Source of the DNA: Actinokineospora terrae
GTDB taxonomy: Bacteria; Actinomycetota; Actinomycetes; Mycobacteriales; Pseudonocardiaceae
Assembly: GCF_900111175.1 (NCBI RefSeq)
Contig: NZ_FOGI01000005.1
Span: 1 to 64,000 of the forward strand
Reading direction: 5' to 3'
Length of the DNA: 64,000 nucleotides
Shown one piece after another: positions 41,718 to 49,599 of this stretch. Under the pieces are notes generated by a model. It was given only the letters and a program-made list of their open reading frames with translations, did not search any database and was not told where the DNA came from. Each line of letters opens with the position of its first letter. Position 1 is the stretch's first letter. Both the position numbers and the translations under genes were made by a program.

Positions 41718-43010
41718 ATGAGCACGACTGTCGGCCGCCGCAAGGCTGGCGAGGACGCTGAGGTCATCGTGGTCGGCGCCGGTCCCGCCGGGTCCACCGC
41801 GGCGACCTACCTGGCCAGGGCCGGTCTCGACGTGCTGCTGCTGGAGAAGAGCACCTTCCCCAGGGAGAAGGTCTGCGGCGACGGGCTGACCCCGCGCGGG
41901 GTCAAGCAGCTCATCGACCTGGGCATCGACACCCGCGAGGAGGCGGGCTGGCTGCACAACCGCGGCCTGCGCGTCGTCGGCGGTGGCGTCACCCTGGAGC
42001 TGGACTGGCCCGACCTGGCCACCTTCCCCCCGTACGGCGTGGTCCGGCCCCGCCAGGACTTCGACGAGATGCTCGCCCGCACCGCCCAGCGCGCCGGTGC
42101 CCGGCTGCTGGAGCAGACCACCGTGACCGGCGCCATCGTCGAGAACGGCCGGATCGTCGGCGTCAGCGCCAAGGCCGGACCGGACAAGGCCCCTGTGACC
42201 TACCGCGCGCCTCTAGTACTGGCCTGCGACGGTGTGTCTGCCCGGTTGGCGTTGTCGGTAGGCATGGAGAAGACGGACAGCCGCCCCATGGGGGTCGCGG
42301 TCCGCCGGTACTACGCCTCGCCGCGCAGCAAGGACGACTACCTGGAGTCCCACCTGGAGCTGTGGGACCGCTCCGACCCGGCGAACCCGGTGCTGCTGCC
42401 CGGCTACGGCTGGATCTTCGGCATGGGCGACGGCACGGTCAACGTCGGCCTCGGCATCCTGTCCACCTCGAAGGCCTTCGGCAGCACCGACTACCGCCAG
42501 CTGATGCGCTCGTGGCTCGACGGCACCCCCGAGGAGTGGGGCTTCCGCGAACCCAACGCCATCGGCAAGGTCGGCGGCGCCGCCCTGCCCATGGGCTTCA
42601 ACCGCACCCCCCACTACCGCGACGGCCTCCTGCTGGTCGGCGACGCGGGCGGCATGGTCAACCCGTTCAACGGCGAGGGCATCGGCTACGCGATGGAGTC
42701 GGCCCGCATCGCCGCCGAGATCGTCGTGCAGGCCCTCGCCCGCGCGGAGGGCCCGGCCCGCGAACGCGCCCTGGAGGGCTACCCGGTCGCGATGAAGCAG
42801 GCCCTCGGCAGCTACTACCGCCTCGGCAACACCTTCTCCCGCCTGATCGGCAACCCCACGATCATGAGCATCGCCACCAAGTACGGCCTGCCCCGCAAGA
42901 CCCTGATGAAGCTCGTCCTCAAGCTCCTAGCAGGCCTCTACGACCCCAAAGACGGCGACGCCTACGACCGCATCATCACCACCGCCACCCGCCTCACCCC
43001 CAGCGCCTGA
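41718..43010 (+). CDS. menJ: menaquinone reductase (geranylgeranyl reductase family), MenJ-like
   Basis: FAD-dependent reductase, 430 aa, that saturates one isoprene unit of the menaquinone tail in mycobacteria. The N-terminal FAD-binding motif is VIVVGAGPAGSTAATYLARA (residues 16-35). The family marker following it is STFPREKVCGDGLTPRGVKQ. The second FAD motif is LLVGDAGGMVNPFNGEGIGY. ATG 41718 follows AAGGAG at 4-5 nt. Position near menG and nuo and its length favour MenJ over archaeal-type lipid reductases. A Rex-type operator overlaps its leader. Confidence 0.9.
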   Translation: MSTTVGRRKAGEDAEVIVVGAGPAGSTAATYLARAGLDVLLLEKSTFPREKVCGDGLTPRGVKQLIDLGIDTREEAGWLHNRGLRVVGGGVTLELDWPDLATFPPYGVVRPRQDFDEMLARTAQRAGARLLEQTTVTGAIVENGRIVGVSAKAGPDKAPVTYRAPLVLACDGVSARLALSVGMEKTDSRPMGVAVRRYYASPRSKDDYLESHLELWDRSDPANPVLLPGYGWIFGMGDGTVNVGLGILSTSKAFGSTDYRQLMRSWLDGTPEEWGFREPNAIGKVGGAALPMGFNRTPHYRDGLLLVGDAGGMVNPFNGEGIGYAMESARIAAEIVVQALARAEGPARERALEGYPVAMKQALGSYYRLGNTFSRLIGNPTIMSIATKYGLPRKTLMKLVLKLLAGLYDPKDGDAYDRIITTATRLTPSA

Positions 43011-43048
43011 CCCGTATGCCTCGATCGGGTGAGGAGTTTTCGAGTCCC

Positions 43049-43054
43049 TAGCCT
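43049..43054 (+). promoter_or_regulatory. -10 element for the DUF3800 gene
   Basis: TAGCCT, 6 nt before GTG 43061. Confidence 0.5.
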
Positions 43055-43060
43055 TGCTCG

Positions 43061-43642
43061 GTGCTCCCCACCCCCCAAGCCTTCGCCGACGAGTCCTACT
43101 TCACCGCCGGACAGGGCGGTTGGTACATCGTTGGCGCGGTCATCGTCGCGGACTCCGACCGCGAGGTGTTCCGTGAAGCGATGCTTGGGCTTCGTGGCCG
43201 CAAGAAGAGCGGCAAGCTTCACTGGCACGACATGAAGCGCGAAGCGCGGACGCAGGCTGCCAAGACCCTTGCTGGGGTGGGTGGCAGTCACGTTGTTGTG
43301 TTCGGGACAGCTGTTGCCACGGCAGAGCAAGAGCGTGGTCGGGCGAAGTGCTTGGAACGCCTCGTCTACGAACTGCATGTCCGCGGCGTGGCCGAGTTGT
43401 TCATGGAGGGGCGAACGCGGCAGCTCAATGAACGCGATGTTCGCGTTGCGATGGGAGCTCGGTCCAACCTGCCCAAAGGGACCCAGTTCGCGGTCACCCA
43501 TCTCCGCGGCGGGGAGGAACCACTGCTCTGGGCTGCCGACATCCTGGCAGGCGCCGCCCACGCTGGTCTGGCGGGCTCGTCTGAGCTGTGGGACCTGCTC
43601 GCTCCCCGCGTGGCTGAGTGCGCTGTCTCGATCAGACAATGA
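43061..43642 (+). CDS. DUF3800-like protein (RNase H-fold)
   Basis: 193-aa protein with the DUF3800 pattern: an early acidic FADESYF (residues 8-14), VGAVIVAD, a KLHWHDM segment, and near the C-terminus LLWAADILAGAAHAG, which supplies another Asp. DUF3800 proteins have an RNase H-like fold and are often in mobile or defence contexts; activity is not proven. Third codon positions contain far more A/T than in menJ or nuo, which suggests recent acquisition. It stands alone between menJ and the nuo promoter region, followed by a duplicated 88-bp sequence. Confidence 0.72.
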   Translation: MLPTPQAFADESYFTAGQGGWYIVGAVIVADSDREVFREAMLGLRGRKKSGKLHWHDMKREARTQAAKTLAGVGGSHVVVFGTAVATAEQERGRAKCLERLVYELHVRGVAELFMEGRTRQLNERDVRVAMGARSNLPKGTQFAVTHLRGGEEPLLWAADILAGAAHAGLAGSSELWDLLAPRVAECAVSIRQ

Positions 43643-43652
43643 TGATCAGCTT

Positions 43653-43902
43653 CAAGACATGCGTAAGGCCAGGGTCCCGGTATACCCCGGGGAGCACCTG
43701 GCCTTGCGACTCGCCCACCGCCCACGACGGTGAACTCTCGCTGACAAGCCTAGCCGAGCGGACTCGGCTCGTCATCTCGTAACCGTGACTCGATCGAGTG
43801 GATCACCGGACGGCCCAAGACGTGCGCAGGGCCAGGGTCCCGGTCTGCCCCAGGTGCACCTGGCCTTGCGACTCGCCCACCGCCCACGACGCTGGACTCT
43901 CG
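43653..43902. repeat. 88-bp imperfect direct repeat, two copies
   Basis: Copy 1 is 43653-43740 and copy 2 is 43816-43902. By hand alignment they differ at nine positions and one single-base gap, and share an exact 36-base run near their 3' halves; the period is 163 bp. Copy 2 can encode RVPVCPRCTWPCDSPTAHD and copy 1 a related peptide only with a frame change. No inverted terminal repeats were seen. It may be a decayed gene fragment or the remnant of the event that brought in the DUF3800 gene. Confidence 0.75.
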
Positions 43903-44141
43903 GCGGTCAAGCTACTGGGCGGGGTGGGTATTTCGCGTGTCGGCTTCGGGTCTATCACTCGGTTGTGTGGCTGGACTGCGCGATTCCGTACTGCGCACCA
44001 GAATTCATTCGATGAGTTCTCGAATTGGTCTGTTAGCTGGTGCAAGCGGTGTGTTAGCGCTGGTCAGGGCAGCGGAAAGGATCATCGAGTGTTCACGGAG
44101 AGTTGCCGAGGGGGTCCGGTTTCCGGCTGTGAGCAAGGTCC
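43903..44141. other. non-coding, less GC-rich stretch upstream of nuo
   Basis: No supportable gene. It contains T-rich and A-rich patches unusual for this genome. A frame of 146 codons (43798-44238) crosses it but also runs through the Rex operators and has non-native codon use, so it is not accepted; it might be a relic. Confidence 0.5.
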
Positions 44142-44147
44142 TACACT
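44142..44147 (+). promoter_or_regulatory. candidate -10 element of the nuo operon
   Basis: TACACT. Transcription would start near 44154, directly before the first Rex operator. The -35 region (GTTTCC) is weak. Confidence 0.45.
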
Positions 44148-44158
44148 GGCCCCGATGC

Positions 44159-44176
44159 ATGTGAAGCCGTTCACAA
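44159..44176. promoter_or_regulatory. Rex operator 1 of the nuo operon
   Basis: ATGTGAAGCCGTTCACAA: GTGAA-N4-TTCAC core with only the first base off the TTGTGAA-N4-TTCACAA pattern. nuoA-N is a known Rex target in Streptomyces coelicolor. Confidence 0.85.
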
Positions 44177-44182
44177 CTCCGA

Positions 44183-44214
44183 GCCGAGCTTGTGAATGTT
44201 TTCACAAGCTCGGC
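44183..44214. promoter_or_regulatory. Rex operator 2 of the nuo operon, extended palindrome
   Basis: The core TTGTGAATGTTTTCACAA (44190-44207) is a full match to the Rex pattern, and the dyad continues to 14 bp per arm (GCCGAGCTTGTGAA and its complement around TGTT). Its centre is 31 bp from that of operator 1, about three helical turns, so two dimers could bind on one face of the DNA. Confidence 0.85.
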
Positions 44215-44223
44215 ACACTGTGG

Positions 44224-44243
44224 GTTAGGCAAGCCTAACAAAC
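44224..44243. promoter_or_regulatory. iron-box-like palindrome upstream of nuoA
   Basis: GTTAGGCAAGCCTAAC is a perfect 7-bp inverted repeat around AA. Read from 44225 it agrees with most positions of the DtxR/IdeR consensus TTAGGTTAGSCTWACCTWA; the mismatches are mainly in the right outer half. It lies 60-80 bp before the nuoA start. IdeR-type control is inference. Confidence 0.45.
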
Positions 44244-44302
44244 GGTGGTCGGAACCGGGGACCATAGGGTTCCGGCCGAGGACGCGGGAAAGGACGACGA
44301 GG

Positions 44303-44740
44303 GTGCCCACGCTTAGGCCTTTGCTGACGGAGCTAGCCCAGACGCCGGTGGCGCAGCCGCCGGATGTGGTGTCCAACCTGGGCGTTTACCTGCCCTTGGT
44401 GGTCATGTTCGTGCTGGCCGCCGGCTTCGCCGTGTTCTCCGCGCTGCTCGGGCCGCTGCTCGGGCCCAGCCGCTACAACCGGGCCAAGGTGGCCGCGTAC
44501 GAGTGCGGCATCGAGCCGTCGCCGCAGCCGGTGATCGGTGGTGGCCGCGTCCCGGTCGCGTACTACCTGACCGCCATGCTCTTCATCCTCTTCGACATCG
44601 AGATGGTGTTCCTCTACCCGTTCGCGGTGTCGGCGGACTTCCTCGGCCTCTTCGGCCTGGTCGAGATCTTCTTGTTCATCGCGACAGTCGGCTTCGCCTA
44701 CGCCTACGTGTGGCGGCGCGGCGGGCTCGACTGGAACTGA
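44303..44740 (+). CDS. nuoA: NADH-quinone oxidoreductase subunit A
   Basis: Membrane-arm subunit of complex I, 145 aa with three transmembrane helices. Family signatures are [13 protein letters not shown] (the quinone-chamber loop) and [22 protein letters not shown] 44303 is preferred: AAAGGA lies 8 nt upstream and the length is normal. The frame is open back to 44192, but that would cover the regulatory palindromes. It heads nuoABCDEFGHIJKLMN, a complete 14-subunit set. Confidence 0.95.
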   Translation: MPTLRPLLTELAQTPVAQPPDVVSNLGVYLPLVVMFVLAAGFAVFSALLGPLLGPSRYNRAKVAAYECGIEPSPQPVIGGGRVPVAYYLTAMLFILFDIEMVFLYPFAVSADFLGLFGLVEIFLFIATVGFAYAYVWRRGGLDWN

Positions 44741-44756
44741 AAGGGGGCGGACGGAC

Positions 44757-45308
44757 ATGGGTATCGAGGAGAAACTGCCCAACGGCATCATGTTGGCCAG
44801 CCTGGAGAAGCTGGTGAACTGGGGCCGCAAGAACTCGCTGTGGCCCGCGACGTTCGGCCTGGCCTGCTGCGCCATCGAGATGATGACCACCGGCGGCCCG
44901 CGCTACGACATCGCCCGGTTCGGCATGGAGGCCTTCCGGGCCTCGCCGCGCCAGGCGGACCTGATGATCGTGGCCGGTCGGGTGACCAACAAGATGGCCC
45001 CGGTGCTGCGCCAGATCTACGACCAGATGGCCGAGCCGCGCTGGGTGCTGGCGATGGGCGTGTGCGCGTCCTCCGGCGGCATGTTCAACAACTACGCCGT
45101 GGTGCAGGGCGTCGACCACGTCGTCCCGGTGGACATGTACCTGCCCGGCTGCCCGCCGCGGCCGGAGATGCTGCTCGACGCGATCCTCAAGCTGCACGCC
45201 AAGATCGGTGACGAGCCGATCAACGCGACCCGCGCCGCGATCCGAGCGGCCAGCGGTGCCCGCACGGAACTGATTGCCTCATCCGTGAAGTTCGCGAAGA
45301 AGAAGTGA
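44757..45308 (+). CDS. nuoB: NADH-quinone oxidoreductase subunit B
   Basis: Carries cluster N2, the last iron-sulfur centre before quinone. The protein is 183 aa. The four cysteine ligands are the vicinal Cys37-Cys38 in [10 protein letters not shown], Cys103 in [11 protein letters not shown] and Cys132 in [13 protein letters not shown] 44757 follows AAGGGGG. Confidence 0.97.
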   Translation: MGIEEKLPNGIMLASLEKLVNWGRKNSLWPATFGLACCAIEMMTTGGPRYDIARFGMEAFRASPRQADLMIVAGRVTNKMAPVLRQIYDQMAEPRWVLAMGVCASSGGMFNNYAVVQGVDHVVPVDMYLPGCPPRPEMLLDAILKLHAKIGDEPINATRAAIRAASGARTELIASSVKFAKKK

Positions 45309-45312
45309 CCTG

Positions 45313-46110
45313 ATGGCTGACAACCCCACCACACCGGAAGCCGACGCGGGCAAGGAGACGGGCGCCGCGCACTCCAGCGCGCAGCAGCCCGCCGAGGGGC
45401 TCCAGGAGCCCAACGCCGTCGCCGGGCACACCACCAAGGCCCCGGCCGAGCCGGTCCAGGCCGGTCGCACCCGCAAGGGCATGTTCAACGTCGCGGGCAC
45501 CGGCGACACCTCCGGGTTCGGCGGCCTCGTGCTGCCCGCCTACAGCCCGGCCCCGGCCGAGCGGCCCTACGGCGGCTGGTTCGACGAGTTCACCGACGAC
45601 CTCACCGCCGCCATGGCGACCCGCGAGGTCCCGGCCGAGGCCATCCAGCAGGTCACCGTCGACCGCGGCGAGATCACCTACTACGTCCACCGCGACCACC
45701 TGCTCGCGCTGTGCCGCCTGCTGCGCGACGAGCCCGCGCTGCGCTTCGAGCTGTGCAGCTCGGTGTCCGGTGTGGACTACGGGGTGGACGTGCCGCAACG
45801 CCTGCACTCGGTCTACCACCTCACGTCGATGACCTACCGCCGCCGCATCCGGCTGGAGGTCGCCGTCGACGTGGACGACGCGCACATCCCCTCGGTGGTC
45901 GAGGTCTACCCGACCTCCGACTGGCAGGAGCGCGAGGCCTGGGACATGTTCGGCATCGTCTACGACGGGCACCCGGCGCTGACCCGGATCCTCATGCCGG
46001 ACGACTGGGACGGCCACCCCCAGCGCAAGGACTACCCGCTCGGCGGGATCCCGGTGGAGTACAAGGGCGCGGAGATCCCTCCGCCGGACCAGCGGAGGTC
46101 GTACTCGTGA
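45313..46110 (+). CDS. nuoC: NADH-quinone oxidoreductase subunit C
   Basis: Peripheral-arm subunit, 265 aa. The first 85 residues are a hydrophilic Ala/Pro-rich extension typical of actinobacterial NuoC. The core has [15 protein letters not shown] and the signature [20 protein letters not shown] followed by KDYPLGG. ATG 45313 follows AAGTGACCTG with weak SD character. The stop overlaps nuoD by 4 nt. Confidence 0.96.
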   Translation: MADNPTTPEADAGKETGAAHSSAQQPAEGLQEPNAVAGHTTKAPAEPVQAGRTRKGMFNVAGTGDTSGFGGLVLPAYSPAPAERPYGGWFDEFTDDLTAAMATREVPAEAIQQVTVDRGEITYYVHRDHLLALCRLLRDEPALRFELCSSVSGVDYGVDVPQRLHSVYHLTSMTYRRRIRLEVAVDVDDAHIPSVVEVYPTSDWQEREAWDMFGIVYDGHPALTRILMPDDWDGHPQRKDYPLGGIPVEYKGAEIPPPDQRRSYS

Positions 46111-47432
46111 CCACCAGCAGCGAGAACATCCAGGATGCGAGCTCGCGGGACACCACCGAGGGCCGCGTCTACACGGTCACCGGCGGCGACTGGGACACCG
46201 TCCTCGAGGACGCCATCCACGACGAGCGCATCGTCATCAACCTCGGCCCGCAGCACCCGTCCACGCACGGCGTGCTGCGGCTGGTGCTCGAGCTCGAGGG
46301 CGAGTCGGTCACCCAGGCCCGCAGCGTGATCGGGTACCTGCACACCGGCATCGAGAAGAACTGCGAGTACCGGACCTGGACCCAGGGCGTCACCTTCGTG
46401 ACGCGGATGGACTACCTGGCGCCGCTGTCCAACGAGGCCGCCTACTGCCTGGCGGTGGAGAAGCTGCTCGGCATCGAGGCGCCGCGCCGGGCGCAGGTCA
46501 TCCGGGTGCTGCTGCTGGAGATCAACCGCATCTCCTCGCACCTGGTCGCGCTGGCCACCGGCGGCATGGAGCTGGGCTCGCTGACCGCGATGACCTCCGG
46601 CTTCCGCGAGCGCGAGGAAGCGCTGCACGTGCTGGAGTTCATCACCGGCCTGCGGATGAACCACGCGTTCATCCGCCCCGGTGGCGTGGCCCAGGACCTG
46701 CCGGACGGCTACGAGGTCAAGGTCAAAGAGTTCCTGCAGACGATGAACAAGCGCCTGCCGGACTACGACAAGCTGCTGACCGGTCAGCCGATCTGGCGCA
46801 ACCGGCTCAAGGACGTCGGCTACCTCCCGGTGGACGCCTGCCTGGCGCTCGGTGTCACCGGCCCGATCCTGCGCTCCGCGGGCCTGCCGTGGGACCTGCG
46901 CAAGACCGAGCCGTACCTGGGCTACGAGGAGTACGACTTCGAGGTCCCCACCTCCAACGACGCCGACTCCTTCGCCCGCTACCTGCTGCGCGTCGAGGAG
47001 ATCCACCAGTCGCTGCGGATCATCAGCCAGGCGCTCAAGATGCTCGAGCCGGGCCCGGTGATGGTCGAGGACCAGAAGGTCGCCTGGCCCGCCAAGCTGA
47101 CCATCGGCCCGGACGGCATGGGCAACTCCCTCGAGCACGTCCGCAAGATCATGGGTCAGTCGATGGAGTCGCTGATCCACCACTTCAAGCTGGTCACCGA
47201 GGGCTTCCACGTCCCGGCAGGCCAGGTGTACGTGCCGGTGGAGTCCCCGCGCGGCGAGCTGGGCTACCACCTGGTCTCCGACGGCGGCACCCGGCCGCTG
47301 CGGGTGCACGTGCGCGAACCCAGCTTCGTGAACCTGCAGTCGATGCCCGCGATGTCCGAGGGCGGCCAGGTCGCCGACGTGATCGCGGCCGTCGCCTCGA
47401 TCGACCCCGTGATGGGAGGGTGTGACCGTTGA
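46107..47432 (+). CDS. nuoD: NADH-quinone oxidoreductase subunit D
   Basis: 49-kDa-type subunit forming the quinone site with NuoB, 441 aa. Typical motifs are [48 protein letters not shown] and [13 protein letters not shown]. The C-terminus [11 protein letters not shown] is complete. GTG 46107 overlaps the nuoC stop (GTGA); the stop overlaps nuoE (TTGA). Confidence 0.97.
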   Translation: MTTSSENIQDASSRDTTEGRVYTVTGGDWDTVLEDAIHDERIVINLGPQHPSTHGVLRLVLELEGESVTQARSVIGYLHTGIEKNCEYRTWTQGVTFVTRMDYLAPLSNEAAYCLAVEKLLGIEAPRRAQVIRVLLLEINRISSHLVALATGGMELGSLTAMTSGFREREEALHVLEFITGLRMNHAFIRPGGVAQDLPDGYEVKVKEFLQTMNKRLPDYDKLLTGQPIWRNRLKDVGYLPVDACLALGVTGPILRSAGLPWDLRKTEPYLGYEEYDFEVPTSNDADSFARYLLRVEEIHQSLRIISQALKMLEPGPVMVEDQKVAWPAKLTIGPDGMGNSLEHVRKIMGQSMESLIHHFKLVTEGFHVPAGQVYVPVESPRGELGYHLVSDGGTRPLRVHVREPSFVNLQSMPAMSEGGQVADVIAAVASIDPVMGGCDR

Positions 47433-48289
47433 GCAGCACCGGTTCCACATACGGTGGCTCCAGCGTCGGCGCAGGCCGGACGCACCAGGCGTCGGTGGGT
47501 GACACCGACGTGCTGGCCGTCTCCCCGGTCGAGGCCGAGCACCTGGTCACCGACATCGCCGAGGACCTCAGCGTCTTCGACGCGCTGACCGTCGAGCGGG
47601 CGCAGGCGATCATCGCCCGCTACCCGCAGGCGCGCTCGGCGCTGCTGCCGATGCTGCACCTGGTGCAGTCGGTCGAGGGCAGGGTCAGCCAGGCGGGCAT
47701 CCAGTTCTGCGCCCTGCAGCTAGACCTGTCCGCGGCCGAGGTCAGCGCGGTGGCGACCTTCTACACCATGTACAAGCGCAAGACCTGCGGCGAGCACCTG
47801 GTCAGCGTCTGCACCAACACCCTGTGCGCGGTGCTGGGCGGCGACGAGATCTACAAGAAGCTCGGCGAGCACCTCGGCGAGGACGGCAAGCGCGTCGGCC
47901 ACAACGAGACCGCGGGGGAGCCGGGCGCGCCCGGCTCCATCACCCTGGAGCACGCCGAGTGCCTGGCCGCCTGCGACCTCGGTCCGGTCATCCAGGTCAA
48001 CTACGAGTTCTACGACAACCAGACCCCGGAGAAGGCCGTCGCCCTCGTCGACGCGCTGCGCAACGGCGAGAAGCCCGCGCCGACCCGGGGCGCCCCGCTG
48101 CGCGACTTCCGCACCGCGGAGCTGGAGCTGGCCGGGTTCTGGCCGGAGGACGAGCCGGGCTACCGGGCCACTGTGGACGGTCCGTCGGCCGCGGTCGAGA
48201 CCCTGCGCGGCGCCAAGCTGGCCGAGGACCGCGGCTGGACCGCGCCCGCCATGCCGAACCCGCCGCTCCCGGAGGTGGAGAAGAAGTGA
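47429..48289 (+). CDS. nuoE: NADH-quinone oxidoreductase subunit E
   Basis: 24-kDa-type subunit with 2Fe-2S cluster N1a, 286 aa, with the C-terminal extension seen in actinobacteria. Ligands lie in [10 protein letters not shown] and [10 protein letters not shown]. The start is TTG 47429, supported by GGAGG at 47415-47419 and by the TTGA overlap with nuoD. The stop overlaps nuoF by 4 nt. Confidence 0.95.
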   Translation: MSSTGSTYGGSSVGAGRTHQASVGDTDVLAVSPVEAEHLVTDIAEDLSVFDALTVERAQAIIARYPQARSALLPMLHLVQSVEGRVSQAGIQFCALQLDLSAAEVSAVATFYTMYKRKTCGEHLVSVCTNTLCAVLGGDEIYKKLGEHLGEDGKRVGHNETAGEPGAPGSITLEHAECLAACDLGPVIQVNYEFYDNQTPEKAVALVDALRNGEKPAPTRGAPLRDFRTAELELAGFWPEDEPGYRATVDGPSAAVETLRGAKLAEDRGWTAPAMPNPPLPEVEKK

Positions 48290-49599
48290 CGACTCCGGTG
48301 AACAAGCCTGCCCCGGTGACGCCGGTGCTGACCAAGCGCTGGCTGTCCCCGACCTCGTGGTCGATCAAGACCTACGAGCAGCTGGAGGGGTACACCGCGC
48401 TGCGCAAGGCGCTCGCGGGGACCCCGGAGCAGCTCGTCGAACTCGTGAAGGCGTCCGGGCTGCGCGGTCGTGGCGGCGCGGGCTTCCCGGCGGGCATCAA
48501 GTGGTCGTTCATGCCCCCCAACGAGGACAAGCCGCACTACCTGGTGATCAACGCCGACGAGGGCGAGCCGGGCACGTGCAAGGACATCCCGCTGATGATG
48601 GCCGACCCGCACTCGCTCATCGAGGGCTGCGTCATCGCCTCGTACGCGATGCGGTCGCACCACTGCTTCATCTACGTGCGCGGCGAGGCGCTGCACTGCA
48701 TCCGCCGCCTCAACGCCGCGGTGCGCGAGGCGCACGAGGCCGGCTACCTCGGCAAGGACATCCTGGGCTCCGGGTTCGACCTGGAGATCACCGTCCACGC
48801 CGGGGCAGGCGCCTACATCTGCGGTGAGGAGACCGCGCTGCTCGACTCGCTGGAGGGCCGTCGCGGCCAGCCGCGGCTCAAGCCGCCGTTCCCCGCCGCC
48901 GCAGGCCTCTACGCCGCGCCGACCACGGTGAACAACGTCGAGACCATCGCCAGCGTGCCGTTCATCGTCAACGGCGGCTCCGACTGGTTCCGCACCATGG
49001 GCACCGAGAAGTCGCCAGGCCCGAAGATCTACTCGATCTCCGGGCACGTCACCAACCCCGGCCAGTTCGAGGCACCGCTGGGCACCACGCTGCGCGAGCT
49101 GCTGGAGCTGGCCGGTGGCATGAAGGACGGCATCCCGCTCAAGTTCTGGACCCCGGGCGGCTCGTCCACTCCGATGTTCACCGCCGAGCACCTCGACGTC
49201 CCGCTGGACTTCGAGGGCGCGGCGGCCGCGGGCTCGATGCTGGGCACCACCGCGGTCATGGTCTTCAACGAGACCGTGTCCGTGCCGTGGGCGGTGATGA
49301 AGTGGACCCAGTTCTACGAGCACGAGTCCTGCGGCAAGTGCACCCCGTGCCGCGAGGGGACCTACTGGCTCACCGGGATCCTCGAGCGGATGGTCGACGG
49401 CAAGGGCACCGAGTCCGACATCGACACCCTGCTCGACATCTGCGACAACATCCTCGGTCGGTCGTTCTGCGCGCTCGGTGACGGCGCGGTCAGCCCGATC
49501 ACCAGCGGCATCAAGTACTTCCGCGACGAGTTCCTGGCGCTGTGCGACCAGAACCGCGCCGCGCAGGACTCCCCGGCTTACGCAGGAGCGCAGTCATGA
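48286..49599 (+). CDS. nuoF: NADH-quinone oxidoreductase subunit F
   Basis: NADH-oxidising subunit with FMN and 4Fe-4S cluster N3, 437 aa. The FMN/NADH regions are [17 protein letters not shown] and [19 protein letters not shown]. Cluster ligands are in [12 protein letters not shown] and a distal Cys in [13 protein letters not shown] 48286 overlaps the nuoE stop; ATG of nuoG overlaps the end. Confidence 0.97.
   Translation: MTTPVNKPAPVTPVLTKRWLSPTSWSIKTYEQLEGYTALRKALAGTPEQLVELVKASGLRGRGGAGFPAGIKWSFMPPNEDKPHYLVINADEGEPGTCKDIPLMMADPHSLIEGCVIASYAMRSHHCFIYVRGEALHCIRRLNAAVREAHEAGYLGKDILGSGFDLEITVHAGAGAYICGEETALLDSLEGRRGQPRLKPPFPAAAGLYAAPTTVNNVETIASVPFIVNGGSDWFRTMGTEKSPGPKIYSISGHVTNPGQFEAPLGTTLRELLELAGGMKDGIPLKFWTPGGSSTPMFTAEHLDVPLDFEGAAAAGSMLGTTAVMVFNETVSVPWAVMKWTQFYEHESCGKCTPCREGTYWLTGILERMVDGKGTESDIDTLLDICDNILGRSFCALGDGAVSPITSGIKYFRDEFLALCDQNRAAQDSPAYAGAQS

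Noticed and set aside
43741..43815. tRNA-like string including TCTCGTAACC and a CTCGATCGAG element
   Set aside because: No acceptor stem, D-arm or anticodon stem can be paired consistently, so neither a tRNA nor an attachment-site tRNA fragment can be supported.
43653..43902. Possible CRISPR or IS end for the duplicated 88-bp unit
   Set aside because: Only two imperfect copies with a 75-bp spacer and no terminal inverted repeats or transposase; neither class fits.
43798..44238. 146-codon frame ahead of nuoA
   Set aside because: It crosses both Rex operators and the iron-box-like site and has atypical codon use. Parts may be a relic, but it is not a supportable gene.
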